From: Acidobacteriota bacterium
GTDB taxonomy: Bacteria; Acidobacteriota; Terriglobia; Terriglobales; Acidobacteriaceae
Reading direction: 5' to 3'
NCBI GenBank assembly: GCA_021851465.1
Contig: JAJZDL010000020.1
Span: forward strand, 1 to 21,512
Length of the DNA stretch: 21,512 nucleotides
The notes below the pieces were generated by a model that searched no databases, was not told where the DNA came from, and saw only the letters and a program-made list of their open reading frames with translations. Positions 12,800 through 20,880 of this stretch are shown in pieces. Numbering within the stretch: the first letter of the stretch is position 1; each line of letters begins with the position of its first letter. The position numbers and the translations under genes are program-made.

Positions 12800-13577
12800 G
12801 ACATCCCTCCTCGAATCCCTCCTCGCTCTCTTCGCCGGGCGCGCCCGCGCCGCCGCCATCTACGGCGACCTGACCGAGATGGCCGCAACGCGCGGCCGGC
12901 TCTGGTTCTGGCTCGCCTACACCCGCACGCTGGTCAGCCTCGGTTGGCGCACGCCAGTGGCGTTCGTCGCCGGACTCGCTGGCTTTTTCTCCATGATGTA
13001 CTTCATTGCGGTGTGGATGCGAAATCCCGGCGTCAGCATTCCGGCAACGGTGCCACACGGCGAAATCCCCGCCAGGATTGTCTTTCTCTCAACCATGTTT
13101 CTGGTCAGCTTTTCTATGAGCCTTTGGTTCGCGGCACCTTTTGCCATCCTTCGGTTTGGCTATCGCGACCGCATGGCGCAACTCTACGGCGTCTTCTTCC
13201 TGTTCGCTGCGCCACTGTTCTTTCGCCGCAATCCGGTCTCGGTGGTATGCGCTCTACTGACGTTGGCAATCATCTTTGCAGCCCTATCCTCGAAGCCTTG
13301 GCGTAGGCCCATGATCGTTATCGCGACTATGTCCGTCGCGGTTCTCGTTTTTCTGGAAGCCTGTAGCGACCTTTCAGCAAAGATCTATCACCCCAGTTTC
13401 CACCTCAAGCCTGGTCCAGTTGCGACCGGAGCGTCTCCAGTAGCCTTCAATCTGGTCAGCTGGCTTGTCGTCAGGCTGACCTTTGGGATCGCACTCTTGA
13501 TTGCATCCTTCGTCTGCTCCCGCCTGCATCGCTGGCTGCTGGAGCGACCTGCATCGACGGATCGCAGCATCGCATAA
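12792..13577 (+). CDS. Membrane protein of unknown function, PadR-linked (paralogue 2)
   Basis: A 261-residue tandem paralogue of the previous gene, which it overlaps by eight bases. The N-terminal 45 residues align closely: SLLESLLALFAGRARAAA, then IYGDL, AATR, RTL and SLGWR at the same spacing. The membrane part (about six helices) is much more diverged. A 53-base stretch of the N-terminal coding region (12820-12872) is identical to 12132-12184 in the first copy. The strong conservation of the soluble head and divergence of the helices suggest that the head is the common working part, perhaps binding PadR or a shared partner. That is inference; no function is known. Confidence 0.75.
   Translation: MPKTSLLESLLALFAGRARAAAIYGDLTEMAATRGRLWFWLAYTRTLVSLGWRTPVAFVAGLAGFFSMMYFIAVWMRNPGVSIPATVPHGEIPARIVFLSTMFLVSFSMSLWFAAPFAILRFGYRDRMAQLYGVFFLFAAPLFFRRNPVSVVCALLTLAIIFAALSSKPWRRPMIVIATMSVAVLVFLEACSDLSAKIYHPSFHLKPGPVATGASPVAFNLVSWLVVRLTFGIALLIASFVCSRLHRWLLERPASTDRSIA
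12820..12872 (+). repeat. 53-bp segment identical in the two PadR-linked membrane genes, copy 2
   Basis: Second copy of the stretch at 12132-12184, 688 bases downstream in the same orientation. Confidence 0.88.
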
Positions 13578-13606
13578 GAACTGCACCGCGTCAGCTGCAT
13601 CCGCGA

Positions 13607-13643
13607 TACACTACCCAAGCAGGCGGCCGGACGATCGCTGCCG
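13607..13643 (+). repeat. Degenerate copy of the rnpB promoter and 5' end
   Basis: TACACT (13607-13612), six bases, then a 25-base block at 13619-13643 matches the start of the RNase P RNA gene (TACACT at 14925-14930, six bases, block at 14937-14961) in 23 of 25 positions, same strand and same spacing. After 13643 the similarity fades. The copy is too short to work as RNase P RNA. It is either a remnant of a duplicated rnpB or an attachment-site duplicate made when the Fic gene segment arrived. Confidence 0.7.
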
Positions 13644-13669
13644 GGCTGGTGCGCAGCCGTCGTGTCGAC

Positions 13670-14824
13670 TTACCCAGCCAATGCGCCTTCGTCCATCAAT
13701 CGGATGTAGTCGTAGTAGAGGAAAAGTCGGCCACGGCGCCCAGTCGCCTCTGAGACGATCCCCTTGCTCTTCAATATTTCCAACGAAGAAACCACCGTAT
13801 TGATGCTGAGTCCAGAGGCGTCGGCCAGTCTTCGCGGCGAGGTATAGGGCATCTCCTGCAAGCAGGAGAGAACTTGCAGAGCAGACCCACGCCTTCCACC
13901 TATATCTTCCAGCTTCCGTGTGTCTCGTTCATGCAGCGATAACAGATCCTTCGCCAGTTTGACTGCTTTTTCGGCGGTCGATGCAACTCCGCGAAGAAAA
14001 AAGAGTACCCAGCTCTCCCAGTCTCCTTCATGCCTAACTTGTTGCAATAGAGCGTAGTACTCGTCCCGGTTCTGTTTGAGGAATAGCGACATGTAGAGCA
14101 ACGGCTTCACAAGAACGCCGCGCTCCACAAGCAGGAGGGTTATAAGCAGTCTCCCCATCCTTCCATTTCCATCCAGAAACGGGTGGATGGATTCAAACTG
14201 AACGTGGATTAGGGCACATTGCACCAATACGGGGAACTCCTCCGCGCCGCCGTGGAGAAATTTCTCAAAATAGTCCAGCGCTTCATGCATCTCGTGTACA
14301 GGAGGAGGCACATACAGAGCGTTTCCAGGGCGAGAGCCGCCGATCCAGTTCTGCGACGTTCTGAACTCGCCGGGCGTGGAACGGCTGCCGCGACCTGAGC
14401 TGAGAAGCACGTCGTGCATCTCACGTATCAACCTGAGAGACAGTGGAAATCCCGACTCCAATCGCATCAGTCCATGGCGCATCGCACGGACATAGTTCGC
14501 CACCTCCGCCGTATCTTCCGTCCCACTCTCGGGTTCCATCTCAAACAGAAGCAGTTCGGATAAAGTCGACTGAGTCCCTTCAATCTGAGAAGAAAGAACA
14601 GCCTCTTTGCGGATGTAAAAATTGATCAACAGGTCAGGGTGGCGAATCAAAGTCGATAGACCATCGAGACGTCCCAGCATCTGGTCGGCCAGTGAACAGG
14701 CTCGACGCATCTCACTATTCTCAGCCAGTGGTGGCGTGGGAGGAAGAGGATTTGGAACAAAGGCCTCAAATGGCTCTTCTGTAACAGTATGACGGGAGGT
14801 TTTACCCTGTAATCCGCGCTTCAT
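13670..14824 (-). CDS. Fic-domain protein with C-terminal winged helix (class II, self-inhibited)
   Basis: A 384-residue Fic protein, an enzyme family that usually transfers AMP from ATP to a target protein. The active-site motif is HPFLDGNGRMGR (214-225), with catalytic H214 and phosphate-binding residues intact. SSQIEGT (78-84) matches the inhibitory helix motif (S/T)xxxE(G/N), located N-terminal to the Fic core as in class II enzymes, so the protein should hold itself inactive until E82 is displaced. Residues about 318-375 form a winged helix-turn-helix (LADASGLSINTVVSSLEIL), common in this Fic_N-Fic architecture and suggesting DNA binding. No separate antitoxin gene is needed or seen. Base composition is clearly lower in GC than the neighbours and the gene sits between two rnpB 5' sequences, consistent with transfer. 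Confidence 0.92.
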   Translation of the reverse strand: MKRGLQGKTSRHTVTEEPFEAFVPNPLPPTPPLAENSEMRRACSLADQMLGRLDGLSTLIRHPDLLINFYIRKEAVLSSQIEGTQSTLSELLLFEMEPESGTEDTAEVANYVRAMRHGLMRLESGFPLSLRLIREMHDVLLSSGRGSRSTPGEFRTSQNWIGGSRPGNALYVPPPVHEMHEALDYFEKFLHGGAEEFPVLVQCALIHVQFESIHPFLDGNGRMGRLLITLLLVERGVLVKPLLYMSLFLKQNRDEYYALLQQVRHEGDWESWVLFFLRGVASTAEKAVKLAKDLLSLHERDTRKLEDIGGRRGSALQVLSCLQEMPYTSPRRLADASGLSINTVVSSLEILKSKGIVSEATGRRGRLFLYYDYIRLMDEGALAG

Positions 14825-14844
14825 CCGACAACCATATCATCTCC

Positions 14845-14869
14845 TGTCAAATTAGTGGCATAATTGACA
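14845..14869. promoter_or_regulatory. Inverted repeat upstream of the Fic gene
   Basis: TGTCAA (14845-14850) and TTGACA (14864-14869) are inverted, with further ATTA/TAAT pairing inside; another TGTCAAAA lies at 14885. It is 21 bases before the Fic start and could be an operator for the Fic winged helix. Speculative. Confidence 0.35.
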
Positions 14870-14924
14870 TCAGAAGCGTGTCCTTGTCAAAATTTGCAGC
14901 GGATCGAAAGCCCTCCCTAACTGC

Positions 14925-14930
14925 TACACT
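14925..14930 (+). promoter_or_regulatory. -10 box of rnpB
   Basis: TACACT is followed six bases later by the P1 strand of the RNA, so transcription should begin at or near 14937. The same box and spacing are kept in the degenerate copy at 13607. No convincing -35 is seen. Confidence 0.5.
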
Positions 14931-14936
14931 GACAGT

Positions 14937-15402
14937 GCAGGCGGCTGGATGATCGCTGCCGCTCGCGCGCAAGCGTCGAGCGGGGGAGGAAAGTCCGGAC
15001 TCCGCAGGGCAGTGTGCCGGATAACGTCCGGGATGTGCGCTTCAAGGCGCATAGACGGCCAGTGCAACAGAAAATATACCGCCTCCGAACGGACGGACTG
15101 GCGCAAGCCAAGCCGAGCAAGCCGCCGGGGGTAAGGGTGAAATGGTGCGGTAAGAGCGCACCGGACGGCCAGTAATGGTCGCCGCATGGTAAACCCCACA
15201 CGGAGCAAGACCAAATAGGCAGGGATCGCGCCCGCACTCTCCAGCGGGCACGAGCGTATCGGCCCGATGCGCCCAGGCGGAGAGCTTGGTTTGGCCTCGG
15301 CCAGACAGCCGGAACTTGCGGGTAGGTTGCTGGAGCGGCGCGGCAACGCGTCGCCTAGAGGAATGATCGTCTAAAACAGAATCCGGCTTACGGGCCGCCT
15401 GC
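14937..15402 (+). ncRNA. rnpB: RNase P RNA, bacterial class A
   Basis: The catalytic RNA of RNase P, which removes the 5' leader of tRNA precursors. The ends pair as helix P1: GCAGGCGG (14937-14944) with CCGCCTGC (15395-15402). Conserved regions are clear: GAGGAAAGTCCGGACT (14986-15001), GGTAAGAGCGCACCGG near 15149-15165, and ACAGAATCCGGCTTA near 15376-15390. The gene is about 466 bases, somewhat long for the class. The first 25 bases are duplicated at 13619. Confidence 0.93.
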
Positions 15403-15409
15403 GAGCCGA

Positions 15410-15445
15410 GTGGCCTCGGAAACTCCAACCGAGTTCCGGGGCCAC
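15410..15445 (+). terminator. Strong hairpin after rnpB
   Basis: GTGGCCTCGGAAACTC (15410-15425) pairs with GAGTTCCGGGGCCAC (15431-15445) apart from one bulge and one G-U pair. It begins eight bases after the RNA end. There is no T run, so it may act in 3'-end formation or with other factors. Confidence 0.5.
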
Positions 15446-15481
15446 CACTGGTCTCCTGATCTTTATGAGTTTGCGAGATTG

Positions 15482-15504
15482 TTCCGCCGTTGCGGAAAGC
15501 TTTT
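15482..15504 (+). terminator. Possible intrinsic terminator downstream of rnpB
   Basis: TTCCGC-CGTT-GCGGAA forms a perfect six-bp stem, followed by AGC and TTTT. Short but of the right form; it would end read-through from rnpB. The rest of 15403-15546 shows nothing else. Confidence 0.45.
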
Positions 15505-15546
15505 GCTCGGCCCTCGATGGCCTCGTGCACAGGGAGTGCATTCTCG

Positions 15547-15732
15547 TCAGTGCGCCTGCGCATTGGTCCCGGCCGTCGCCACCGTGGGGGCGGGAGCCGC
15601 GGCCGCACGGTGCCTCCACCAGTGCGAGAACTCCGAACCCAGCGTCAGCACCACCGCCGCCACCAGCCACAGCAACGCATGTCGAATTCGTCTCCGATCC
15701 ACCTCATCCATCGTTCGCAGCGCATTCAACAT
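15547..15732 (-). CDS. Small single-pass membrane protein, unknown
   Basis: A 61-residue reading frame from ATG at 15732, which is preceded by GGAGGGTGA about five bases upstream. A basic and acidic N-terminus (MDEVDRRRIRH at 8-18) leads into one membrane helix (ALLWLVAAVVLTLGSEF, about 19-35) and an Ala/Pro/Thr-rich tail. The frame stays open further upstream to 15897, but that part has no start signal. No family is recognised. It lies opposite to both rnpB and the aldolase. The remaining bases 15733-15960 hold only the aldolase leader, including a small palindrome TGCAT-TC-ATGCA at 15893-15904. Confidence 0.45.
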   Translation of the reverse strand: MLNALRTMDEVDRRRIRHALLWLVAAVVLTLGSEFSHWWRHRAAAAPAPTVATAGTNAQAH

Positions 15733-15960
15733 GGGCTTCACCCTCCAGGCATCGACTGTTTGCGCGCGCGCAATGCTTCGCGCCACATATATTGAGACGC
15801 CATCCAGCGCGAAAAGTGGTGCGCACCGCCGCAAAAAATCGCGCGGCCACCGGTTGCTCAAAGCACACGCAATGCACAGCGCGGTACGGTCTTGCATTCA
15901 TGCAGGAACCTTTGGAGTAATGTTATTTAAAGCCTGCTGTCTGCCGCGAAAGGAAGTGAA

Positions 15961-16980
15961 TTGAGCAAACTGGAAGGCATCTTCACGCCGCTTCTCGTGC
16001 CGTTGGACGGAAGCGGCCACATCAATGAGGCCGAGCTGCGCCGTTTTGTCAGTTGGCTGATTGAGCGCGGCGTGCATGGCCTCTACCCCAATGGATCGAC
16101 CGGCGAGTTCACCCGCTTCACCGCGGAGGAGCGCCGCCGCATCGTTCGCATCGTCGCCGAAGAGACCGCTGGCCGCGTTCCCATCCTGGCCGGCGCCGCC
16201 GAGGCCAACGTCCAGGAGACCCTCGCCGCCTGCCAGGCCTACGCCGAGATGGGCGTGCGCGCCGTCGCCATCGTCGCGCCGTTCTACTACAGGCTCACGC
16301 CGGAGTCGGTCTATGCCTACTTCGCCGAGATCGGGCGCAACTCGCCCATAGACCTCACGCTCTACAACATCCCGGCCTACGCCAGCCCCATCGACGTGCC
16401 CACCATCCGCCGCCTGGCCGACGAATTTCCCCGCGTCATCGGAATCAAGGACTCCTCCGGCGACATGGCCTTTATGATGCGCATGATCGCGGCGATCCGC
16501 CCCAACCGCCCGGACTTCACCTTCCTCACCGGATGGGAGGCGGTTCTCATCCCCATGCTGATGATCGGTTGCGACGGAGGCACGCATGCCAGCTCGAACG
16601 TCGTCCCGGAGATCACGCGCAAGATGTACGACCTCTACCGCGCAGGGGACACCGCCGAGGCCATGCGGTGGCAGTACCGCATCCTCGAACTCTTCGACGC
16701 CATGCTCTACCCCTTCGAGTTTCCCGATGGCTTCCGCGCCGCCGCAGAGCTGCGCGGCTTCCACTTTGGCCCCGGCGGCGGCAGAATGCCACAGACCAAC
16801 CAGCAACGCACCGAGCAAAAGGCCCTCGGCTCCGTGCTGCAGTGCATCCTCGCCGACTTCGAACTGGTCAATCCGCCAGCCGCAGGATGCTCGGTGCGCA
16901 CGGGAGAGATCGCCCACGACAAGCTCGAGCAGATGGTCTACCAGGTCTTCCACGAGATGAAGAATCGAGGCATCGTCTGA
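15961..16980 (+). CDS. DapA-superfamily (DHDPS/NAL/KDG-type) aldolase, BMC-associated, with C-terminal extension
   Basis: A 339-residue class I aldolase of the dihydrodipicolinate synthase superfamily, which joins or splits pyruvate and an aldehyde through a Schiff base. GSTGEF (45-50), the general-acid Tyr in LYNIPAY (Y135), and the Schiff-base lysine in GIKDSS (K163) are all present. The start is TTG at 15961, with GAAAGGAAG just upstream. The usual fold ends near residue 303. It is followed by a linker (NPPAAGCSVRTGEIAHD) and an amphipathic helix KLEQMVYQVFHEMKNRG (321-337), which resembles the encapsulation peptides that send enzymes into bacterial microcompartments. A shell-protein gene begins 29 bases downstream. 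The real substrate is unknown. Lysine biosynthesis is unlikely given the context. Confidence 0.9.
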   Translation: MSKLEGIFTPLLVPLDGSGHINEAELRRFVSWLIERGVHGLYPNGSTGEFTRFTAEERRRIVRIVAEETAGRVPILAGAAEANVQETLAACQAYAEMGVRAVAIVAPFYYRLTPESVYAYFAEIGRNSPIDLTLYNIPAYASPIDVPTIRRLADEFPRVIGIKDSSGDMAFMMRMIAAIRPNRPDFTFLTGWEAVLIPMLMIGCDGGTHASSNVVPEITRKMYDLYRAGDTAEAMRWQYRILELFDAMLYPFEFPDGFRAAAELRGFHFGPGGGRMPQTNQQRTEQKALGSVLQCILADFELVNPPAAGCSVRTGEIAHDKLEQMVYQVFHEMKNRGIV

Positions 16981-17009
16981 ACGCGCCGCCGACAGCCCTG
17001 GGCGAACGG

Positions 17010-17612
17010 ATGCACGCGCTTGCGCTCATCGAGATCGGCGGCTGGTCGCCTGCCATGGTGGTTCTCGACGCCATGGAGAAGCACGCCCGCGTCCGCATCG
17101 TGCAGACCGAGCTGAACGACGCGCCGGGAGTCTGCATCAAATTGTCCGGGCGCATCGCCGACGTTCACTCCGCCGCGCGCGCCGCCGAAGCGACCGCCCG
17201 CGCCCTGCATATCCCGGTGCTGACACACGTCATCCCGAATCCCTCGGAGGGCAGCCGCGCCGCATGGCAGGCCCCGCCCGACTTCAACCCGCTGATTGAA
17301 CAGCCATCCGTCCACAGACCGGAGGAGACCATGAACGACCAGGCCAGCTTTGCCGTGGGACTCATCGAGACCCAGGGATTCACCGCCGCATTCGAGGCCA
17401 TCGACACCGCCCTGAAGACCGCTAACGTCGAGGTGCTCGCCCGCGAAAAACTCGGCGGCGGATACATCACCATCGTCATCAAGGGCGATGTCGCGGCAGT
17501 GCGTGCCGCGGTGGACGCGGGCAAGGCGCGCGTCGAGGGACTCGGCAAGCTCATCGCCGCCCACGTCATCCCCAGCCCCAGCAAAGGGGTCCTCGCCCTC
17601 CTGCCGAAGTAG
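17010..17612 (+). CDS. Bacterial microcompartment shell protein with two BMC domains (BMC-T, PduT-like layout)
   Basis: A 200-residue tandem BMC-domain protein, which should form a pseudohexameric trimer in a polyhedral protein shell. Domain 1 (2-80) begins ALALIEIGGWSPAMVVLDAM and domain 2 (114-198) begins AVGLIETQGFTAAFEAIDTA, both in canonical order (not permuted). Domain 2 has a standard pore loop KLGGGY (147-152) and the GDVAAVRAAVDAG segment. Domain 1 has a different loop (ELNDAPG, 34-40) and a nearby Cys42, so the two pore contributions differ. Each domain ends in HVIPxPSxG. ATG at 17010 has only a weak GGGCGA ahead of it. The linker (81-111) is Pro-rich and contains a strong internal ribosome site followed by ATG (M108). 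Length matches PduT-type shell proteins. Confidence 0.9.
   Translation: MHALALIEIGGWSPAMVVLDAMEKHARVRIVQTELNDAPGVCIKLSGRIADVHSAARAAEATARALHIPVLTHVIPNPSEGSRAAWQAPPDFNPLIEQPSVHRPEETMNDQASFAVGLIETQGFTAAFEAIDTALKTANVEVLAREKLGGGYITIVIKGDVAAVRAAVDAGKARVEGLGKLIAAHVIPSPSKGVLALLPK
17321..17333 (+). promoter_or_regulatory. Internal ribosome binding site and start codon within the BMC gene
   Basis: GGAGGAG (17321-17327) lies three bases before an in-frame ATG (17331) at codon 108. Translation from here would give a 93-residue protein that contains only BMC domain 2, the normal size of a single-domain hexamer-forming shell protein. The signal is much stronger than that of the gene's own start. Confidence 0.6.
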
Positions 17613-17733
17613 CGCCCGCCACACTCTTTGTCCCTGCGGATGCCCCTCGGAGTACAGCCGCACCGCGCATACCGAGTATTGGCTCGGCTAGCCTGCATCG
17701 CGCGCCTGTAATGCACTGCAATTTTCGCGTGCA

Positions 17734-17925
17734 TCACTTAATGGTCTGCGCCGCGGAAGTGCCAGCTATCGGCGTTGCGGAATTTGATGGATTGAATCCG
17801 CCCAGTTGCTGGCTGCATACGGAGAGCAGGGTCAGCGCTGCAACCAGCAGCACGCCCCATCCGTACTTCCATCCCTGCCGGACGAACCAGACCAGCCTGT
17901 CTTCCTCTCTCTCATTGTGCTTCAT
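17734..17925 (-). CDS. Small single-pass membrane protein, unknown
   Basis: A 63-residue protein starting at ATG 17925, with GGAGGGGAG about five bases upstream. A charged N-terminus (MKHNEREEDR) is followed by one membrane helix (YGWGVLLVAALTLLSVCS, about 21-38) and a Ser/Ala/Thr-rich tail. The VCSQ near the helix end is not a convincing lipobox. No family is recognised. Length, signals and layout resemble the small protein at 15547-15732, though the sequences do not align. The region between the BMC stop and this gene (17613-17733) shows only a weak hairpin (CCGAG 17672, CTCGG 17683). Confidence 0.5.
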   Translation of the reverse strand: MKHNEREEDRLVWFVRQGWKYGWGVLLVAALTLLSVCSQQLGGFNPSNSATPIAGTSAAQTIK

Positions 17926-18100
17926 CGTCGCTCCCCTCCGGCTCTCTGGCTGTGCCCGGCCAGCGCCACTTCAAGGAGACGCGCATCCGCATTAAGGGTG
18001 GGTAGAGATTCTGCTAAAAATACGTTAGTTTCCGTTCCCGCGCAGCCCTGGCGGGCCGCAAGCGTACACCAAGATCGAAGGAAGACAACGAAGAACACAG

Positions 18101-18127
18101 GACGGAGAACGTCCCGTCCCCTCCGTC
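18101..18127 (-). terminator. Possible hairpin terminator of the DUF4126 gene
   Basis: GACGGAG (18101-18107) and CTCCGTC (18121-18127) form a seven-bp stem at the stop codon of the minus-strand gene. There is no strong T run. The rest of 17926-18125 shows nothing else clear. Confidence 0.3.
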
Positions 18128-18614
18128 AGTTGGTCACCACGCGCAGTGCAAAAAATGCGCAGAGCAGTGCGATCAGGTCCTCGGCCAGCGCGAACGGCCA
18201 CTCCGCACAGCACATCCTCTCCGCCATCTCCCGCCGCAACATGGAACCGGCGAAGGCGCCCAGCGCCGCTCCCACCACTCCCAGCAACACGCCCTCCAGC
18301 CCCTGCCCATTCATCGCGGTCGCGGCGATCGAGCCGACCAGCCCGCCGAAGACCAGCCGCGCCGTCAGTGGCCCCGGCGCAGTCGAGTCGAGCATCCGCG
18401 AAAACTTGTCGGCCGCGCACTCCGACAGCGCCAGCACGGTAAACAGCGCGACCGCCGCAATCCGTGCCGTCCAGGCCGCCCAGGTTCCCTGCACCGGAAG
18501 GTACCCCAGCCACGCAAACCAGCAGAGAACGGCCATCGGGATCGTCGCTCGCAGCCCCGTCGCCATGCCCAGCAGCGGGATTGCCAGCAACCACGACATT
18601 ATTGTTATTGCCAT
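18126..18614 (-). CDS. DUF4126-like membrane protein
   Basis: A 162-residue hydrophobic protein. The family pattern of DUF4126 is visible: a first helix with ATGLRATIPM (18-27), then a helix ending in ECAADK (65-70), followed by D76 and a Gly/Ala-rich helix pair with GLVGSIAATAM and GVVGAALGAFAG. ATG at 18614 is chosen as it starts directly before the first helix; an open frame continues to 18740 but encodes an Arg-rich stretch without a start signal. Function of the family is unknown. The 232 bases between this start and the glyA stop contain no supported gene. Confidence 0.75.
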   Translation of the reverse strand: MAITIMSWLLAIPLLGMATGLRATIPMAVLCWFAWLGYLPVQGTWAAWTARIAAVALFTVLALSECAADKFSRMLDSTAPGPLTARLVFGGLVGSIAATAMNGQGLEGVLLGVVGAALGAFAGSMLRREMAERMCCAEWPFALAEDLIALLCAFFALRVVTN

Positions 18615-18846
18615 TGCGTTGTCCCGTTCTACTGTCTCCGATGTCCGGCGACCGCCGATCGTTGTACGCTCTACGGCGCTTCGCGCACGATGCAAAGCTG
18701 CTCTACGCCACGGACCAGGAAGCTGCGCGGATGGCAGCACCCTCCGCCGACGAAAAGTGTCTCACAGGAAGACATCGATGCGCGCGTAAAATCCGCGACG
18801 ACGGCGCGCAACAAACACTTCGAGGCCGATGAACGACGGGCAGCGC

Positions 18847-20109
<1,263 letters not shown>

Positions 20110-20118
20110 TCTTTTATT

Positions 20119-20820
20119 TTATGACATGCCTGCTGGCGACTGCCGCAATCCGAAGAGTGCGGTGCCGATGCGGATGCAGGTGCTGCCCTCTTCGATTGCG
20201 ACGGCGAAGTCGTTGGACATGCCCATGGAGAGCTGCGCGAGCGTGGGACACACGGCGAGCGAGCGGTCGCGCAGGCTGCGCAGCGTGCGAAAGTACGGGC
20301 GCGCGGCCTCGGGATCCTCGCTCCACGGCGGCACGGTCATCAGGCCGCTTGGAAGCAGGCATTCAAGCGGCGCAAGCCCCGCCAGCAGCCCCGGAAGCTC
20401 GGCGGGCGCAACGCCGTGCTTGGAGATCTCCCGGCTGAGTTTGACCTCGACCAGAATGGGCAGCCTCTTGCCCAGCGCGCGCGCGGCGGCGTCGAGGCGG
20501 GTGGCGATCTTGAGCGAATCGACCGCGTCGATGGCGTGGAAGATCTCGGCCGCGCGGGCCGTCTTGTTGGATTGGAGCGGGCCGATGAGGTGGACCGCTA
20601 CGCCGCTCAGGTTGGCCAGGGCAACCGATTTCTGCTGCCACTCCTGCACCCGGTTCTCGCCGAAGAGCCGCAGGCCGGCGGCGTGTGCCTCGAGAACCGT
20701 CGCAGCCGGGTGCGTCTTGGTGACCGCCATCAGGGCGACCTCGCCCTCCGAGCGGCCGGCTCGGCGGCAGGCGGCGGCCATCTGTTCGCGGATGCGCGCG
20801 AGGTTTGCAGCGAGAGGCAT
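20119..20820 (-). CDS. yggS: YggS/PLPBP-family PLP homeostasis protein
   Basis: A 233-residue single-domain protein with the alanine-racemase-like barrel fold. It binds pyridoxal phosphate and buffers its level, with effects on amino-acid and keto-acid pools. The PLP lysine is K35 in VTKTHP; LFGENRVQEW (53-62) and HLIGPLQSNK (77-86) are family hallmarks, and LSMGMSNDF with IRIGTALFG closes the phosphate site. It has no catalytic activity as far as known. It precedes glyA by nine bases and is divergent from the DUF486 gene, with 60 bases between the starts. No clear Shine-Dalgarno is seen. Confidence 0.95.
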   Translation of the reverse strand: MPLAANLARIREQMAAACRRAGRSEGEVALMAVTKTHPAATVLEAHAAGLRLFGENRVQEWQQKSVALANLSGVAVHLIGPLQSNKTARAAEIFHAIDAVDSLKIATRLDAAARALGKRLPILVEVKLSREISKHGVAPAELPGLLAGLAPLECLLPSGLMTVPPWSEDPEAARPYFRTLRSLRDRSLAVCPTLAQLSMGMSNDFAVAIEEGSTCIRIGTALFGLRQSPAGMS

Positions 20821-20880
20821 ACTTATAGCATCTTATGGCTTTTCAGCAACAATTCTTGTACGGATTCGGAAAGGAAACCG

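Noticed and set aside
14845..14850. TTGACA (minus strand) as the -35 of the Fic gene
   Set aside because: A 17-base spacer would place the -10 on the start codon, so it is more likely part of the inverted repeat.
15042..15608. A 188-codon minus-strand frame
   Set aside because: It overlaps the RNase P RNA gene and is only open by chance.
16533..17009. Upstream extension of the BMC reading frame into the aldolase gene
   Set aside because: The extension is Arg/Pro-rich and out of frame with the aldolase; the BMC fold begins at the ATG at 17010.
18758..18817. Long inverted pairs AAGTGT/ACACTT and GCGCGC/GCGCGC after glyA
   Set aside because: Arms are short, loops long and no T run follows; not convincing as a terminator.
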